Shown here in pieces: positions 9,402 to 18,569 of a stretch of 64,000 nt of DNA. Under the pieces are notes generated by a model. The model saw nothing but the letters and a program-made list of their open reading frames with translations, was not told where the DNA came from and did no database searches. This stretch comes from Pseudomonas prosekii (lineage in GTDB: Bacteria > Pseudomonadota > Gammaproteobacteria > Pseudomonadales > Pseudomonadaceae). Where the stretch lies: assembly GCF_900105155.1 (NCBI RefSeq), contig NZ_LT629762.1, positions 6,023,501 to 6,087,500 on the forward strand. The letters are read 5' to 3'. The number at the start of each line of letters is the position of its first letter. Position 1 is the first letter of the stretch. The position numbers and the translations under genes are program-made.

Positions 9402-10241
9402 ATGCTTGTCCCCTTTCTGATCATGTTGCGCGAAGGTATTGAAGCGGCGTTGATCGTCGGCATTATCGCCAGTTACCTCAAGCAAACCGGGCGTGGCGAG
9501 TGGATGCCAGCGGTGTGGATCGGCGTATTCCTCGCCGCTGCGCTGGCGCTGCTGGTCGGTGGTGGCCTGGAGTTGATGAGCGCCGAGTTCCCGCAAAAAC
9601 AGCAGGAGCTGTTCGAAGGCATCGTCGGTCTGGTGGCCGTGGGCATTCTCAGCTCGATGGTGTTCTGGATGCGCAAAGTCGCGCGGTCGATCAAGCATTC
9701 GCTGCACGTGTCCCTCGACCACGCCTTGGCCGGTTCCAAACACCAGGTCACGGCGCTGATCGCCATGGTGTTTTTCGCCGTGGCCCGCGAAGGCCTGGAA
9801 ACGGTGTTCTTCCTGCTCGCGGTATTCCAGCAGAGCGAAGGCGCGGCGGCACCGATGGGCGCCCTGCTCGGGCTGATCCTGGCGATTATCGTCGGTTTCC
9901 TCATCTACACCGGCAGCATGCGCCTGAACCTCAGCGCGTTTTTCCGCTGGACCGGCCTGTTCATCCTCGTGGTCGCCGCCGGCATTTTTGCCAACTCGGT
10001 GCAGGCGCTGCATGAAGCCGGGGTGTGGAATCACCTGCAAACCGTGCTGTTCGACTTCAGCGCGACGCTGCCGATGGACGGCCCGGTCGGCGCGGTACTC
10101 GCCGGCATGTTCGGCTATCAGGACGCGCCGACCGTCAGCACCCTCGGTGCTTACCTGATTTACCTGGTGGTGGCGCTGGTGATGTTCTTCCTCCCGGCCG
10201 CCGCGCCCGCCAAACCATCACCTTCCGTTTCCAGTCAGTAA
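9402..10241 (+). CDS. efeU: FTR1-family iron permease (EfeU-like)
   Basis: The 279-residue integral membrane protein has about seven hydrophobic segments and the two REGxE iron-binding motifs of the OFeT/FTR1 family: LREGIEA at residue 7 and AREGLET at about residue 129. The family imports iron across the inner membrane, with oxidation of ferrous iron by partner proteins. It is first of four genes with an EfeO, an EfeB and an extra M75 protein, so the product acts as the channel of an Efe system. Length agrees with family members. Confidence 0.92.
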   Translation: MLVPFLIMLREGIEAALIVGIIASYLKQTGRGEWMPAVWIGVFLAAALALLVGGGLELMSAEFPQKQQELFEGIVGLVAVGILSSMVFWMRKVARSIKHSLHVSLDHALAGSKHQVTALIAMVFFAVAREGLETVFFLLAVFQQSEGAAAPMGALLGLILAIIVGFLIYTGSMRLNLSAFFRWTGLFILVVAAGIFANSVQALHEAGVWNHLQTVLFDFSATLPMDGPVGAVLAGMFGYQDAPTVSTLGAYLIYLVVALVMFFLPAAAPAKPSPSVSSQ

Positions 10242-10249
10242 GGGCTTTC

Positions 10250-11449
10250 ATGTCAACGCCTACTCCTCCCGTGGCTTCGCCTCCCCGCGCACTGCGCTGG
10301 GCGGTGGCCGGTTCGGTGATCGTGATGATCGCCGCCGGTGGCCTGTTCTACTACGCCTCGAAAATGGCCGCGGCCAAGCGCCAGATCAACCATGACGAAG
10401 TGGTGGTGAACATTCATCCCCACAACTGCGAGCCGAACGCGCTGACGGTCCCGGCCGGGCGCGCGAGTTTTCGCATCGTCAATCGCTCGGATCGCGCTGT
10501 TGAATGGGAAATTCTCGATGGCGTGCTGGTGGTCGAAGAACGCGAGAACATTGCGCCCGGCCTGAGCCAGGTGATCAACGCCAACCTTGTCCCCGGCGAT
10601 TACGCGATCACTTGCGGTTTGCTCAGCAACCCGCGCGGCACCCTGCACGTGACGCCGACCGCCGCGTCCGATGCCGCAGCCAAGGCGCGTCCGTCGATGG
10701 TCGCGTTTATCGGCCCGTTGTCGGAATTTCGCGTGTACCTGAGCAGCCAAAGCAGCGCGCTGATCAAAGCCGTGACCGCGCTGGAACAGGCGATTGCTGC
10801 GGGCGATCTGAGCCAGGCGCAAGCGCTGTACCTGCCGGCCCGCGCGGCGTATCAACGGATCGCCCCGGCCGCGCAGCGCCTGGCGGAACTGGATAACGCG
10901 ATCAATGCGCGCGCCGATTATTTCGAGAAACGCGAGCAGGATCCGGGGTTTGTCGGTTTCCATCGCCTCGAATACGCGCTGTTCCAGCAACGCAGCCTCG
11001 ACGGTTTGACGCCGGTGGCGCAGCGACTGACCAGCGACGTCACCACGCTCAAACAGCAACTGCTCGCGCAATCGCTGCCGCCGGAGCAACTGGTGAGCAT
11101 CGTCGTGCGCAATCTCAAGACCATTGCCGAAGTGCGCGCGGCCAGCGGCGAAGAAGAACGCTACAGCCACAGCGACCTTAATGGTTTTGCCGCCAACCTC
11201 GACGCGGCGCACAAAGTCGTCGATCTGTTGCGGCCCTTGCTGAGCAAATCCGCCGCTGACTTGCTGCCGAAAATCGACAGCGCGCTCGCAGCATTCGACG
11301 CCCAACTCAGCGGCCTCAAGAGCAACGATGGCTACGCCGGTTACGCCACGGTCAGCGCCGCGCAGCGCCAACACATCGCCGACAAGGCCAAGGCTCTGGC
11401 CGACGTACTCGACGGCATCGATCCAGCCCTGGGCCTGTCCGGCCTGTAA
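10250..11449 (+). CDS. efeO: EfeO-like iron uptake protein: membrane anchor, cupredoxin and M75 domain
   Basis: The 399-residue protein starts 8 bp after efeU. A hydrophobic segment at residues 15-37 should act as signal anchor. A cupredoxin-like domain follows (about 45-140, with HNCEPNAL and an ITCG region offering His and Cys ligands), then the M75/imelysin domain with [10 protein letters not shown] near residue 242, containing the HxxE metal motif. In Efe systems this periplasmic protein binds iron (and copper through the cupredoxin) and delivers it to the permease. An upstream open frame exists inside efeU but the anchor marks 10250 as the start. Confidence 0.9.
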   Translation: MSTPTPPVASPPRALRWAVAGSVIVMIAAGGLFYYASKMAAAKRQINHDEVVVNIHPHNCEPNALTVPAGRASFRIVNRSDRAVEWEILDGVLVVEERENIAPGLSQVINANLVPGDYAITCGLLSNPRGTLHVTPTAASDAAAKARPSMVAFIGPLSEFRVYLSSQSSALIKAVTALEQAIAAGDLSQAQALYLPARAAYQRIAPAAQRLAELDNAINARADYFEKREQDPGFVGFHRLEYALFQQRSLDGLTPVAQRLTSDVTTLKQQLLAQSLPPEQLVSIVVRNLKTIAEVRAASGEEERYSHSDLNGFAANLDAAHKVVDLLRPLLSKSAADLLPKIDSALAAFDAQLSGLKSNDGYAGYATVSAAQRQHIADKAKALADVLDGIDPALGLSGL

Positions 11450-11468
11450 GCAGAAGACGAATTACTTG

Positions 11469-12767
11469 ATGAAAGACACAGAGCAGTTTTCCGCGCAACG
11501 TCGCCGCGTATTGATGGGCATGGGCGCCGCCGGGGTGGCCTTGGCCGGCTCCGCTTTGAGCTGCCCGGCAATGGCCGCCAGCCCGGCGCAAGTCACCGAG
11601 GCGCCGAAAAGCGACAAGACCGAAGACCGCCACGCGTTCCACGGCAAGCACCAGACCGGCATCGTCACGCCGCGCCCGGCGTCGGGCATGCTGGTGTCGT
11701 TCGATGTGTTGGCCAGCGACCGCGAAGACCTCGAACGCTTGTTCCGCACACTCAACGACCGCATCGCGTTTTTGATGACCGGCGGCACGGTGGAACAGGT
11801 CGATCCGAAGTTGCCGCCGGTGGACTCGGGCATTCTCGGCCCGGTGGTGACGCCGGACAATCTGACCATCACCGTATCGGTCGGCGAGTCGCTGTTCGAC
11901 GAGCGTTTCGGCCTGGCCAGCGCCAAACCGAAACGCCTGAGCCGCATGGTCGGTTTCCCCAACGATGCGCTGGACGCCGATTGCTGCCACGGCGACTTGA
12001 GCCTGCAGTTCTGCTCGAATACCACCGACACCAACATCCACGCCTTGCGCGACATCGTCAAAAACCTCCCGGACCTGCTGCTGGTGCGCTGGAAGCAGGA
12101 AGGCAGCGTGCCGCCACAAGCACCGAGCAAACCTGGAGCGCCGGCGCAAAGTGCGCGCAATTTCCTCGGTTTTCGTGATGGCTCGGCCAACCCCGATTCC
12201 AACGACGCGAAAGCCATGGACGCACTGGTCTGGGTGCAGCCCGGCAGCGACGAACCGACGTGGGCAGCGAATGGCAGCTATCAAGCGGTGCGGATCATCC
12301 GCAATTTTGTCGAGCGCTGGGATCGCACGCCGTTGCAGGAACAGGAAAGCATTCTCGGCCGCATCAAGAGCACCGGCGCACCGATGGGCGGCGCGCATGA
12401 AACCCAAGTCCCGGACTACGCCAAGGACCCCGAAGGCAAGCTGACCAAGCTCGACGCGCACATTCGCCTGGCCAACCCGCGCACTGCCGCGACCCAGACC
12501 AATTTGATCCTGCGCCGGCCGTTCAACTATTCCAACGGTGTGAACAAGAACGGCCAGCTCGACATGGGCCTGCTGTTCATCTGCTATCAGGCGGATCTGG
12601 AAAAAGGCTTCATCACCGTGCAAACCCGGCTCAACGGCGAGCCGCTGGAGGAATACCTGAAGCCGGTGGGCGGCGGGTATTTCTTCACATTGCCGGGCGT
12701 CACGGGCGATCAGGACTTTATCGGTCGTTCGCTGCTCGCCGCTGCACAACCTGCGACCAATACCTGA
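11469..12767 (+). CDS. efeB: Tat-exported Dyp-type haem peroxidase (EfeB)
   Basis: The 432-residue product begins [20 protein letters not shown]; the twin-arginine motif followed by an [11 protein letters not shown] stretch marks Tat export, as expected for a folded haem enzyme. The Dyp signature [10 protein letters not shown] is present near residue 235, and [10 protein letters not shown] near 330 contains the likely proximal haem ligand histidine. EfeB oxidises ferrous iron or acts on haem in the periplasm to feed EfeU. It lies 19 bp after efeO. Confidence 0.92.
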   Translation: MKDTEQFSAQRRRVLMGMGAAGVALAGSALSCPAMAASPAQVTEAPKSDKTEDRHAFHGKHQTGIVTPRPASGMLVSFDVLASDREDLERLFRTLNDRIAFLMTGGTVEQVDPKLPPVDSGILGPVVTPDNLTITVSVGESLFDERFGLASAKPKRLSRMVGFPNDALDADCCHGDLSLQFCSNTTDTNIHALRDIVKNLPDLLLVRWKQEGSVPPQAPSKPGAPAQSARNFLGFRDGSANPDSNDAKAMDALVWVQPGSDEPTWAANGSYQAVRIIRNFVERWDRTPLQEQESILGRIKSTGAPMGGAHETQVPDYAKDPEGKLTKLDAHIRLANPRTAATQTNLILRRPFNYSNGVNKNGQLDMGLLFICYQADLEKGFITVQTRLNGEPLEEYLKPVGGGYFFTLPGVTGDQDFIGRSLLAAAQPATNT

Positions 12768-12814
12768 CAACGCCTCGACTACGCCCCCACAATCCCCCAA
12801 CACGGAACCGTCCC

Positions 12815-13639
12815 ATGAAAAAGTCGCCCCTCGCGTTAATGCTGACCCTTGGCTTGCTCAACACTCCGTTTTCAGCTTTCGCGGCACCGGCGCCGCTGGA
12901 TTTGGTGGGGCCGGTTTCGGACTACAAGATCTACGTCATCGAGAAACTCGACGAGTTGGGCAGCCACACCCAACAGTTCACCGACGCGGTGAAAAGCGGC
13001 GACCTTGCTACCGCGCAAAAGCTCTACGCGCCGACCCGGGTGTTTTATGAATCGATCGAGCCAATCGCCGAGCTGTTCAGTGACCTCGACGCGTCTATAG
13101 ATTCGCGCGTCGACGACCACGAAAAAGGCGTGACCGCCGAGGATTTCAACGGTTTCCATCGCATCGAATATTCGTTGTTCTCGGAGAAAAGCACCAAAGG
13201 CCTCGATGCCTTGGCGGACGGTTTGAACAAAGACGTGAAGGACTTGCAGGCGCGCGTCGCCGGCCTGACCTTCCCGCCGGAGAAAGTCGTCGGCGGCGCC
13301 GCTGCGCTGCTCGAAGAAGTCGCCGCCACCAAGATCTCCGGCGAAGAAGACCGCTACAGCCACACCGACCTCTACGACTTCCAGGGCAACATCGACGGCG
13401 CGAAGAAAATCGTCGACCTGTTCCACCCGCAGATCGAGCAGCAGGACGCGGCGTTCATTGCCAAAGTCGACAAGAACTTTGCGACGGTGAACAAGATTCT
13501 GGCGAAATACAAAACCGCAGATGGCGGGTTTGAAACCTACGACAAGGTCAAGGAAAACGACCGCAAAGCGCTGGTTGGCCCGGTGAATACCTTGGCTGAG
13601 GATTTGTCGACGTTGCGTGGGAAGTTGGGGCTGAATTAG
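12815..13639 (+). CDS. second M75-domain periplasmic protein (EfeM/EfeO family)
   Basis: This 274-residue protein has a clear signal peptide (MKKSPLALMLTLGLLNTPFSAFA, cleavage near residue 23) and then only an M75/imelysin domain with GFHRIEYSLF near residue 114, carrying HxxE. It lacks the cupredoxin found in the efeO product of the same operon. Residues around LVGPVSDYKIYV and EEDRYSHTDLYDFQGN match the efeO copy closely, so the two M75 domains are paralogous. It is presumably an accessory iron-binding protein. The operon ends here, followed by REP elements. Confidence 0.88.
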   Translation: MKKSPLALMLTLGLLNTPFSAFAAPAPLDLVGPVSDYKIYVIEKLDELGSHTQQFTDAVKSGDLATAQKLYAPTRVFYESIEPIAELFSDLDASIDSRVDDHEKGVTAEDFNGFHRIEYSLFSEKSTKGLDALADGLNKDVKDLQARVAGLTFPPEKVVGGAAALLEEVAATKISGEEDRYSHTDLYDFQGNIDGAKKIVDLFHPQIEQQDAAFIAKVDKNFATVNKILAKYKTADGGFETYDKVKENDRKALVGPVNTLAEDLSTLRGKLGLN

Positions 13640-13663
13640 TTTTTGCGGCGCCTGGTCGGGCCC

Positions 13664-13820
13664 CTTCGCGGGCAAGCCTCGCTCCTACAGGGATCGCGTC
13701 CCCCTGTAGGAGCGAGGCTTGCCCGCGAAGGCATTCCTACATTCAGCAAATCAATCCATGTTCCAAATTGATCCCCGCGTTTAGAAATCCCCTGTGGGAG
13801 CGAGCTTGCTCGCGATGCCT
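13664..13820. repeat. REPIN plus single REP
   Basis: Positions 13664-13731 hold an inverted pair of the GGCTTGCCCGCGAAGG family. Positions about 13791-13820 hold one unit of the GGGAGCGAGCTTGCTCGCGAT family. They lie between the convergent efe operon and pssA. Confidence 0.8.
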
Positions 13821-13858
13821 CTCCCACATTCAGCACATCAACCCGACTGCGCCGCCCC

Positions 13859-15202
13859 TCACAAAATCCGATACAACAACCGCTCAATCCTCACCCGACT
13901 CACCCGCTTGAGAAACTTCGCCACGCCCGCCGGGTAGTCCGGCAAGGTTTCCAGTTCCAGATAGCGCTCCACCCGGCGCGTGTGCTCGAAAATCTCTGCC
14001 AGCTCTTTGCTGCGCGCTTCACGCAGTTCCTGTTTCGGATCGTCGATCAGCAGCGCGTTTTCCAGGTCGAGGCGGAAGGCGCGTGGGTTGAGGTTGTTGC
14101 CGGTGAGCAAGGTGTAGCGATCATCGATCCACATACCCTTGAGGTGGTAGGTGTTGTCGCCATCGCGCCACAAATGCAGGTTCAACTGGCCGCTGTCGAT
14201 GTAGCGCTGATGGCGTTTGGCGAAGCGCCGCAGGCTGATTTCGTAAAGGTATGGCAGCGCGGCGATGACTTTGAACGGCTCGCTCGGCGGAATGTAGAAA
14301 TCGTTGGCCGTCTTGTCGCCGACGATTATGTCGATCTTCACCCCACGGGCCAGCGCGCGGTTGATCTCGCGGGTGACTTGCAGCGGCAGGTTGAAATACG
14401 GCGTGCAAATGGTCAGCTGAAACTTGGCGCTGGCGATCAGTTCGCAGATCACCCGGCTCAGCGGGTTGTTCTTGCCGACACCGAGTAGCGGGCTGACGGA
14501 CAAACCGTCCTTCGCCGTGGTGCCCGAGGTGATGTCGTAACTCGCATGCTTGAGGCGGCTGCGCAGGTCGCCGATGTCGTTGCGCAGGCTGCGCGTGGTC
14601 GGCGGGTTCGGCAGGTCGAGGCGATGCACCGCTTTGGAAGCGACGAGACCGTGCTGGACCAGGTGCTGCATGGAATCGGCGAGATCGCTGTTCTGCAGCA
14701 GGTGATAACGGTCGTAGCGGTACTTGTCGAATTTGTGCAGATAGACGTTGTTCAGGCTCGCGCCGCTGTAAATGACGCAATCGTCGATGACAAAACCCTT
14801 CAAATGCAAGACGCCGAACAGCTCGCGGGTCTGCACCGGCACGCCGTACACCGGCACTTCGCTGGCGTGGGTGCGGGTCATTTCCTGGTACCACGCCGAG
14901 TTGCCCGGCTGCTTGCCGGCGCCGATCAAACCGCGCTGGGCGCGCAGCCAGTCAACCACCACCACCACGTCCAGTTGCGGACGCGCGAGTTTGGCGGCGT
15001 GCAAGGCATCGAGGATTTCCTGGCCGGCTTCGTCCTGTTGCAGGTACAGCGCGACGATGTAGATGCGCCGGGACGCCTGGGCGATTTTTTCCAGCAGGCA
15101 ACGACGGTATTCGGCGGCGCCGGAGAGAATCGTGACGGCATCGGCGGTCAGCGGAAAACTGCGCAGTTTAGGCAGCAGAGAGCGTTTGAAAAGCGACGGC
15201 AT
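13859..15202 (-). CDS. pssA: CDP-diacylglycerol--serine O-phosphatidyltransferase (PLD superfamily)
   Basis: The 447-residue protein contains two phospholipase D HKD-type motifs, HLKGFVIDDCVIYSGASLNN near residue 134 and YHLKGMWIDDRYTLLTGNNL near 352, as in gamma-proteobacterial PssA (type I). It makes phosphatidylserine from CDP-diacylglycerol and serine, the first step toward phosphatidylethanolamine. The start at 15202 (MPSLFKRSLL) is chosen over 15295 because the extra upstream residues come from a palindromic repeat region and the family length is about 450. It is a lone gene. Confidence 0.92.
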   Translation of the reverse strand: MPSLFKRSLLPKLRSFPLTADAVTILSGAAEYRRCLLEKIAQASRRIYIVALYLQQDEAGQEILDALHAAKLARPQLDVVVVVDWLRAQRGLIGAGKQPGNSAWYQEMTRTHASEVPVYGVPVQTRELFGVLHLKGFVIDDCVIYSGASLNNVYLHKFDKYRYDRYHLLQNSDLADSMQHLVQHGLVASKAVHRLDLPNPPTTRSLRNDIGDLRSRLKHASYDITSGTTAKDGLSVSPLLGVGKNNPLSRVICELIASAKFQLTICTPYFNLPLQVTREINRALARGVKIDIIVGDKTANDFYIPPSEPFKVIAALPYLYEISLRRFAKRHQRYIDSGQLNLHLWRDGDNTYHLKGMWIDDRYTLLTGNNLNPRAFRLDLENALLIDDPKQELREARSKELAEIFEHTRRVERYLELETLPDYPAGVAKFLKRVSRVRIERLLYRIL

Positions 15203-15270
15203 AGGGCTCGCAAAAGGTCGATTCCGAAGAACCCGAGAGCTTACACCATGGATTCGTTCGGGTCTGCCCA

Positions 15271-15336
15271 CTGCGCGGAGCGTGGGAACGATCAAGCGGT
15301 TTTATTCCTGTAGGAGCGAGGCTTGCCCGCGAAGGC
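15271..15336. repeat. degenerate GCGTGGGAACG palindrome and one REP unit
   Basis: CTGCGCGGAGCGTGGGAACGATC at 15271-15293 belongs to the same family as the perfect palindrome at 1960-1990. A single TGTAGGAGCGAGGCTTGCCCGCGAAGGC REP follows at about 15309-15336, before the TetR promoter. Confidence 0.65.
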
Positions 15337-15359
15337 AATTTCACTGACAAAAAACCCGC

Positions 15360-15388
15360 TTGACCAAGAAGAACGATCGTTCTACTGT
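15360..15388 (+). promoter_or_regulatory. promoter and palindromic operator of the TetR gene
   Basis: TTGACC (15360-15365) and TACTGT (15383-15388) are spaced by 17 bp, as -35 and -10 boxes. The perfect 14-bp palindrome AGAACGATCGTTCT (15370-15383) fills the spacer, the usual position of a TetR autorepressor site. Transcription would start at about 15395-15396, directly at the ATG of the regulator. Confidence 0.65.
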
Positions 15389-15395
15389 TCGCCAC

Positions 15396-15956
15396 ATGAA
15401 CCAATCGACCAGCACTACCCGCGACATCATTCTGGATGTCACCGAAAAGTTGATCTACAAAAGTGGCATCGCCGCCACGGGCATGGATCTTCTGGTGAAA
15501 ACCGCCGGCGTCTCCAGAAAAAGCATCTACCGCTACTTCGCCAACAAGGAGGAGCTGACCGTTGCCGCCCTGCAACGCCGCGACGTGCGCTGGATGCACT
15601 GGTTTCGCAGCGAAGTCGACAAGGCATCAAGCCCGGCGGATCGCTTGCTTAACCTGTTCACCGTGTTGCGCAGCTGGTTTGACTCCGAAGGCTTTCGCGG
15701 CTGCGCGTTCACCAACACCAGCGGCGAGACCGGTGACCCGCAAGACCCGGTGCGCCAAGTGGCCAGGGAACACAAACAGAAACTGCTCGACTACGTGTGC
15801 GAACTCTGTACCGAACATGGCGCTACCGACCCGGAGACGTTGGCCAGACAGCTGCTGATCCTGATCGATGGGGCCATTACCGTTGCGCTTGTGATGGGTG
15901 ATCACAGTGCCGCCGATAATGCGCGATGCATGGCGCGAAAGTTATTGGACCTGTAA
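15396..15956 (+). CDS. TetR-family transcriptional regulator
   Basis: A 186-residue product starting MNQSTSTTRDIILDVTEK. The N-terminal helix-turn-helix (about residues 25-50, GMDLLVKTAGVSRKSIYRYF) is a textbook TetR domain; the rest is a ligand domain of unknown specificity. A TTG-started 198-residue version from 15360 is possible, but that codon is part of the likely -35 box, so I prefer the ATG, which would give a leaderless or nearly leaderless mRNA. It precedes the NTF2-like gene by 57 bp on the same strand and probably controls itself and that gene. Confidence 0.82.
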   Translation: MNQSTSTTRDIILDVTEKLIYKSGIAATGMDLLVKTAGVSRKSIYRYFANKEELTVAALQRRDVRWMHWFRSEVDKASSPADRLLNLFTVLRSWFDSEGFRGCAFTNTSGETGDPQDPVRQVAREHKQKLLDYVCELCTEHGATDPETLARQLLILIDGAITVALVMGDHSAADNARCMARKLLDL

Positions 15957-16013
15957 CGACTTAATCAAGCTCGACCGCGTTGATTTAACTTTTACTTGAT
16001 CAGGAGACATTCA

Positions 16014-16493
16014 ATGTCAACTAACGCTGAAGCCCGTCCGCCATTGCCACCGTTTACCCGCGAATCCGCCATCGAGAAAGTGCGCCTCGCCGAAGATGGC
16101 TGGAATACCCGTGATCCCGAGCGCGTGTCCCTCGCCTACACCCTCGACACAAAATGGCGTAACCGCGCCGAATTCGCGCACAACCGCGAAGAAGCCAAGG
16201 GTTTCCTCACGCGCAAGTGGGCCAAGGAACTGGACTACCGACTGATCAAGGAACTCTGGGCCTTCACCGACAACCGCATCGCCGTGCGTTATGCCTATGA
16301 ATGGCACGACGACTCAGGCAACTGGTTTCGCTCGTACGGCAACGAAAACTGGGAATTTGCCGAGAATGGCTTGATGGCCAACCGGTTTGCCTGCATCAAC
16401 GATTTGCCGATCAAGGAAAGCGAACGCAAATTCCACTGGCCCCTGGGGCGCCGCCCGGATGATCACCCAGGCCTGTCCGACCTCGGTTTGTAA
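16014..16493 (+). CDS. NTF2-like / DUF1348 family protein
   Basis: The 159-residue soluble protein has the DUF1348 pattern ([21 protein letters not shown], then KWRNRAEF and [23 protein letters not shown] blocks, and ending PGLSDLGL). The fold is a SnoaL/NTF2-like cone often used by small isomerases or stress proteins; no reaction is established. A strong AGGAGA ribosome site is at 16002-16007. The preceding TetR gene, 57 bp upstream on the same strand, suggests an inducible detoxification-type unit. Confidence 0.85.
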   Translation: MSTNAEARPPLPPFTRESAIEKVRLAEDGWNTRDPERVSLAYTLDTKWRNRAEFAHNREEAKGFLTRKWAKELDYRLIKELWAFTDNRIAVRYAYEWHDDSGNWFRSYGNENWEFAENGLMANRFACINDLPIKESERKFHWPLGRRPDDHPGLSDLGL

Positions 16494-16502
16494 ACGCTGT
16501 CC

Positions 16503-16598
16503 CCTGTAGGAGCGAGGCTTGCCCGCGAAGGCGTCGTCACATTCAACATTGATATTGACTGACACGACGCCTTCGCGGGCAAGCCTCGCTCCTACAAG
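16503..16598. repeat. REPIN (TGTAGGAGCGAGGCTTGCCCGCGAAGGC family)
   Basis: Inverted REP pair with a loop of about 40 bp ending TATTGACTGACACGACG. Nearly the same loop end appears in the REPIN at 29935-30026, so the two are copies of one mobile-like unit. Confidence 0.85.
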
Positions 16599-16609
16599 GG
16601 CTCGGGTGG

Positions 16610-17430
16610 TCAGGCGACTGCGGCGGTCTGCTGGTTGAGCGCCTTGGCCTCCAACTCCCGCACCAGCGGCAACACGCGTTTGCCGAAGTACTCGACTTCT
16701 TCCTGAAAATGCAGGAACCCGGCCAGCACCAAATCCACGCCCACCGCTTTCAGCGCGACGATCCGTTCGGCGATCTGCTGTGGCGTGCCGATCAGGTTGG
16801 TTTTGAAGCCGTCGTTGTATTGCACCAGATCCTCGAACGTCGACTTCGCCCAATTGCCCTCGCCCTCCGGCGATGCCCGGCCCGCCTGTTTCGCGGCATC
16901 GCCAAAAGCGTTCACGGCTTGCGGATCGGCCTGATCGATGATCTGCGCCAGCACCGCGCGCGCTTCTTCTTCGGTGTCACGGGCGATGACAAACGCGTTG
17001 ACCCCGACCTTCACCGAGTGATTGTTCGCCGTTGCTTTGCTGCGAATGTCATCGACCTGCGCCTTGATGCCTTCCGGCGTGTTGCCGTTGGTGAAATACC
17101 AATCGGAAACGCGCGCTGCCATGTCGCGAGCCGCGCGCGAGCTGCCGCCCTGGAAAATCTCCGGTTGACCCAGCGGTTTTGGCTTGAGGCTGTAATTGTC
17201 GAAACGGTAGAAATCGCCGCGAAAGTTGAAATTGTCCTGGCTCCAGATGCCTTTGAGCGAGCGGATGAATTCTTCGGAACGGCGGTAGCGCTCGTCGTGC
17301 TCCAGCCAGTGTTCGCCAATTGCCTGGAACTCGCCTTTGAACCAGCCGCTGACGATGTTCACCGCGACGCGGCCATTGGTCAGTTGATCGATGGTCGCCA
17401 GTTGCTTGGCCGCCAGATTTTGCGGGAGTC
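16610..17430 (-). pseudogene. 5'-truncated sfnG-like FMNH2-dependent dimethylsulfone monooxygenase
   Basis: From NLAAKQLATIDQL onward about 270 residues match the C-terminal three-quarters of SfnG-type flavin monooxygenases (luciferase superfamily): GRVAVNIVSGWFKGEF, the HDERYRRSEEFI block and FQGGSSRAARDMAARVSDW. The family is about 360 residues and begins with a KFAYWVPNVSGG-like strand that is absent here. Upstream of about 17430 the frame stays open but reads through a REPIN palindrome and gives proline- and arginine-rich nonsense. Roughly 95 N-terminal residues, including the first barrel strands, are missing. Loss of activity is inferred. Confidence 0.75.
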
Positions 17431-17485
17431 TTTGCAGCAGAGCAGCAACCGTGCCAGCGGCAGAAATCTGAGGTGTATGAGCACC

Positions 17486-17577
17486 GTGGCGAGGGGGCTT
17501 GCCCCCGTTGGGCTGCGTAGCGGCCGCAGAATCTGGTGAGCGCTGCGCACTCAAACGGGGGCAAGCCCCCTCGCCAC
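17486..17577. repeat. REPIN (GTGGCGAGGGGGCTTGCCCCCGTTGGGCTGCG family)
   Basis: Inverted pair of the long third REP family, same as the units in the tandem array at 22321-23355. It occupies the place where the 5' part of the sfnG-like gene should be. The remainder of the 17431-17789 gap holds no recognisable coding sequence. Confidence 0.85.
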
Positions 17578-17789
17578 AGGGGATTCGTAGGCATCCGGAT
17601 TCAACGTGTGTCAGGGGCAATTTGCTGCTGCACTGTTGGCTCAGCAACACTGCACATCTGGGCAAAACCCACATTGCGATGGTTCCCATGTTCAGCCTGG
17701 GAACGATCAGCTGTAACAAGCCTGCTTTCTAGGTAAGATACCGCCCTTCCCCGCAGCCCTTTCTGCGCCCCGCCGAATAAGCCTATTCC

Positions 17790-18569
17790 ATGCCTTTCGA
17801 ACTCAGCGTTGACCTCACCACCCTGGCCATTCTGGCGTTTGTCGCTTTCATCGCCGGTTTCATTGACGCCATTGCCGGCGGTGGCGGGCTGTTGACCACG
17901 CCTGCCTTGCTCACCGCCGGGCTGCCGCCGCACCTGGTGTTGGGCACCAACAAACTCAGTTCGACCTTCGGCTCGGCCACCGCCAGTTTCACCTTCTACC
18001 GGCGCAAACTGTTTCACCCAAGGCAATGGTTGCATGCCATCGTCGGCACCCTGGTCGGCGCGTTGACTGGCGCGGTGGTTGCGCATTACCTGCCCGCCGA
18101 ATGGCTGAACAAGATGCTGCCGGTGATCGTTTTCGCCTGTGGCCTCTACCTGCTGTTTGGCGGCACGCCGAAAGCGCCGCTGGACAGCGACGCGCCGATC
18201 AAGAAAAAGTGGCAATCGACCCAAGGCTTCGGCCTCGGTTTCTACGACGGCGTGGCGGGCCCCGGCACTGGCGCGTTCTGGACCGTCAGCACCATGCTCA
18301 TGTACCCCATCGACCTGGTGAAGGCCAGCGGCGTGGCGCGCAGCATGAACTTCGTCAGCAACATCGCGGCGCTGTCGGTGTTCGTGTTCTCCGGGCAAGT
18401 GGACTGGATCATCGGCCTGAGCATGGGCCTGTCGGTGATGGTCGGCGCATTCTTCGGCGCGCGCACCGCGATCAGCGGCGGCGCGAAATTCATTCGTCCG
18501 GTGTTCATCACCGTGGTGCTTGGGCTGACCGTGCGGTTAGCCTGGCAGCACTGGTTCAGCGTAGCCTAA
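17790..18569 (+). CDS. TSUP (TauE/SafE) family membrane transporter
   Basis: The 259-residue protein has about eight hydrophobic segments and the TSUP hallmarks [20 protein letters not shown] near the N-terminus and [12 protein letters not shown] at the start of the second half, which repeats the first. The family moves sulfite, sulfoacetate or other organosulfonates and small anions; substrate here is unknown. Its neighbour on the left is the remnant sulfone monooxygenase gene, a weak hint of a former sulfur-acquisition role. Its last 33 bp overlap the 3' end of nudC on the opposite strand. Confidence 0.88.
   Translation: MPFELSVDLTTLAILAFVAFIAGFIDAIAGGGGLLTTPALLTAGLPPHLVLGTNKLSSTFGSATASFTFYRRKLFHPRQWLHAIVGTLVGALTGAVVAHYLPAEWLNKMLPVIVFACGLYLLFGGTPKAPLDSDAPIKKKWQSTQGFGLGFYDGVAGPGTGAFWTVSTMLMYPIDLVKASGVARSMNFVSNIAALSVFVFSGQVDWIIGLSMGLSVMVGAFFGARTAISGGAKFIRPVFITVVLGLTVRLAWQHWFSVA

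Noticed and set aside
11352..12803. Long antisense open frame of 483 codons opposite efeB
   Set aside because: It mirrors efeB codon structure, has low-complexity R/A/H-rich translation and no start context; a shadow of a high-GC gene.
17431..17719. Open extension giving the sfnG-like protein a new N-terminus of about 95 residues
   Set aside because: This stretch is a REPIN translated in frame and lacks the first barrel strands of the family; treated as accidental.
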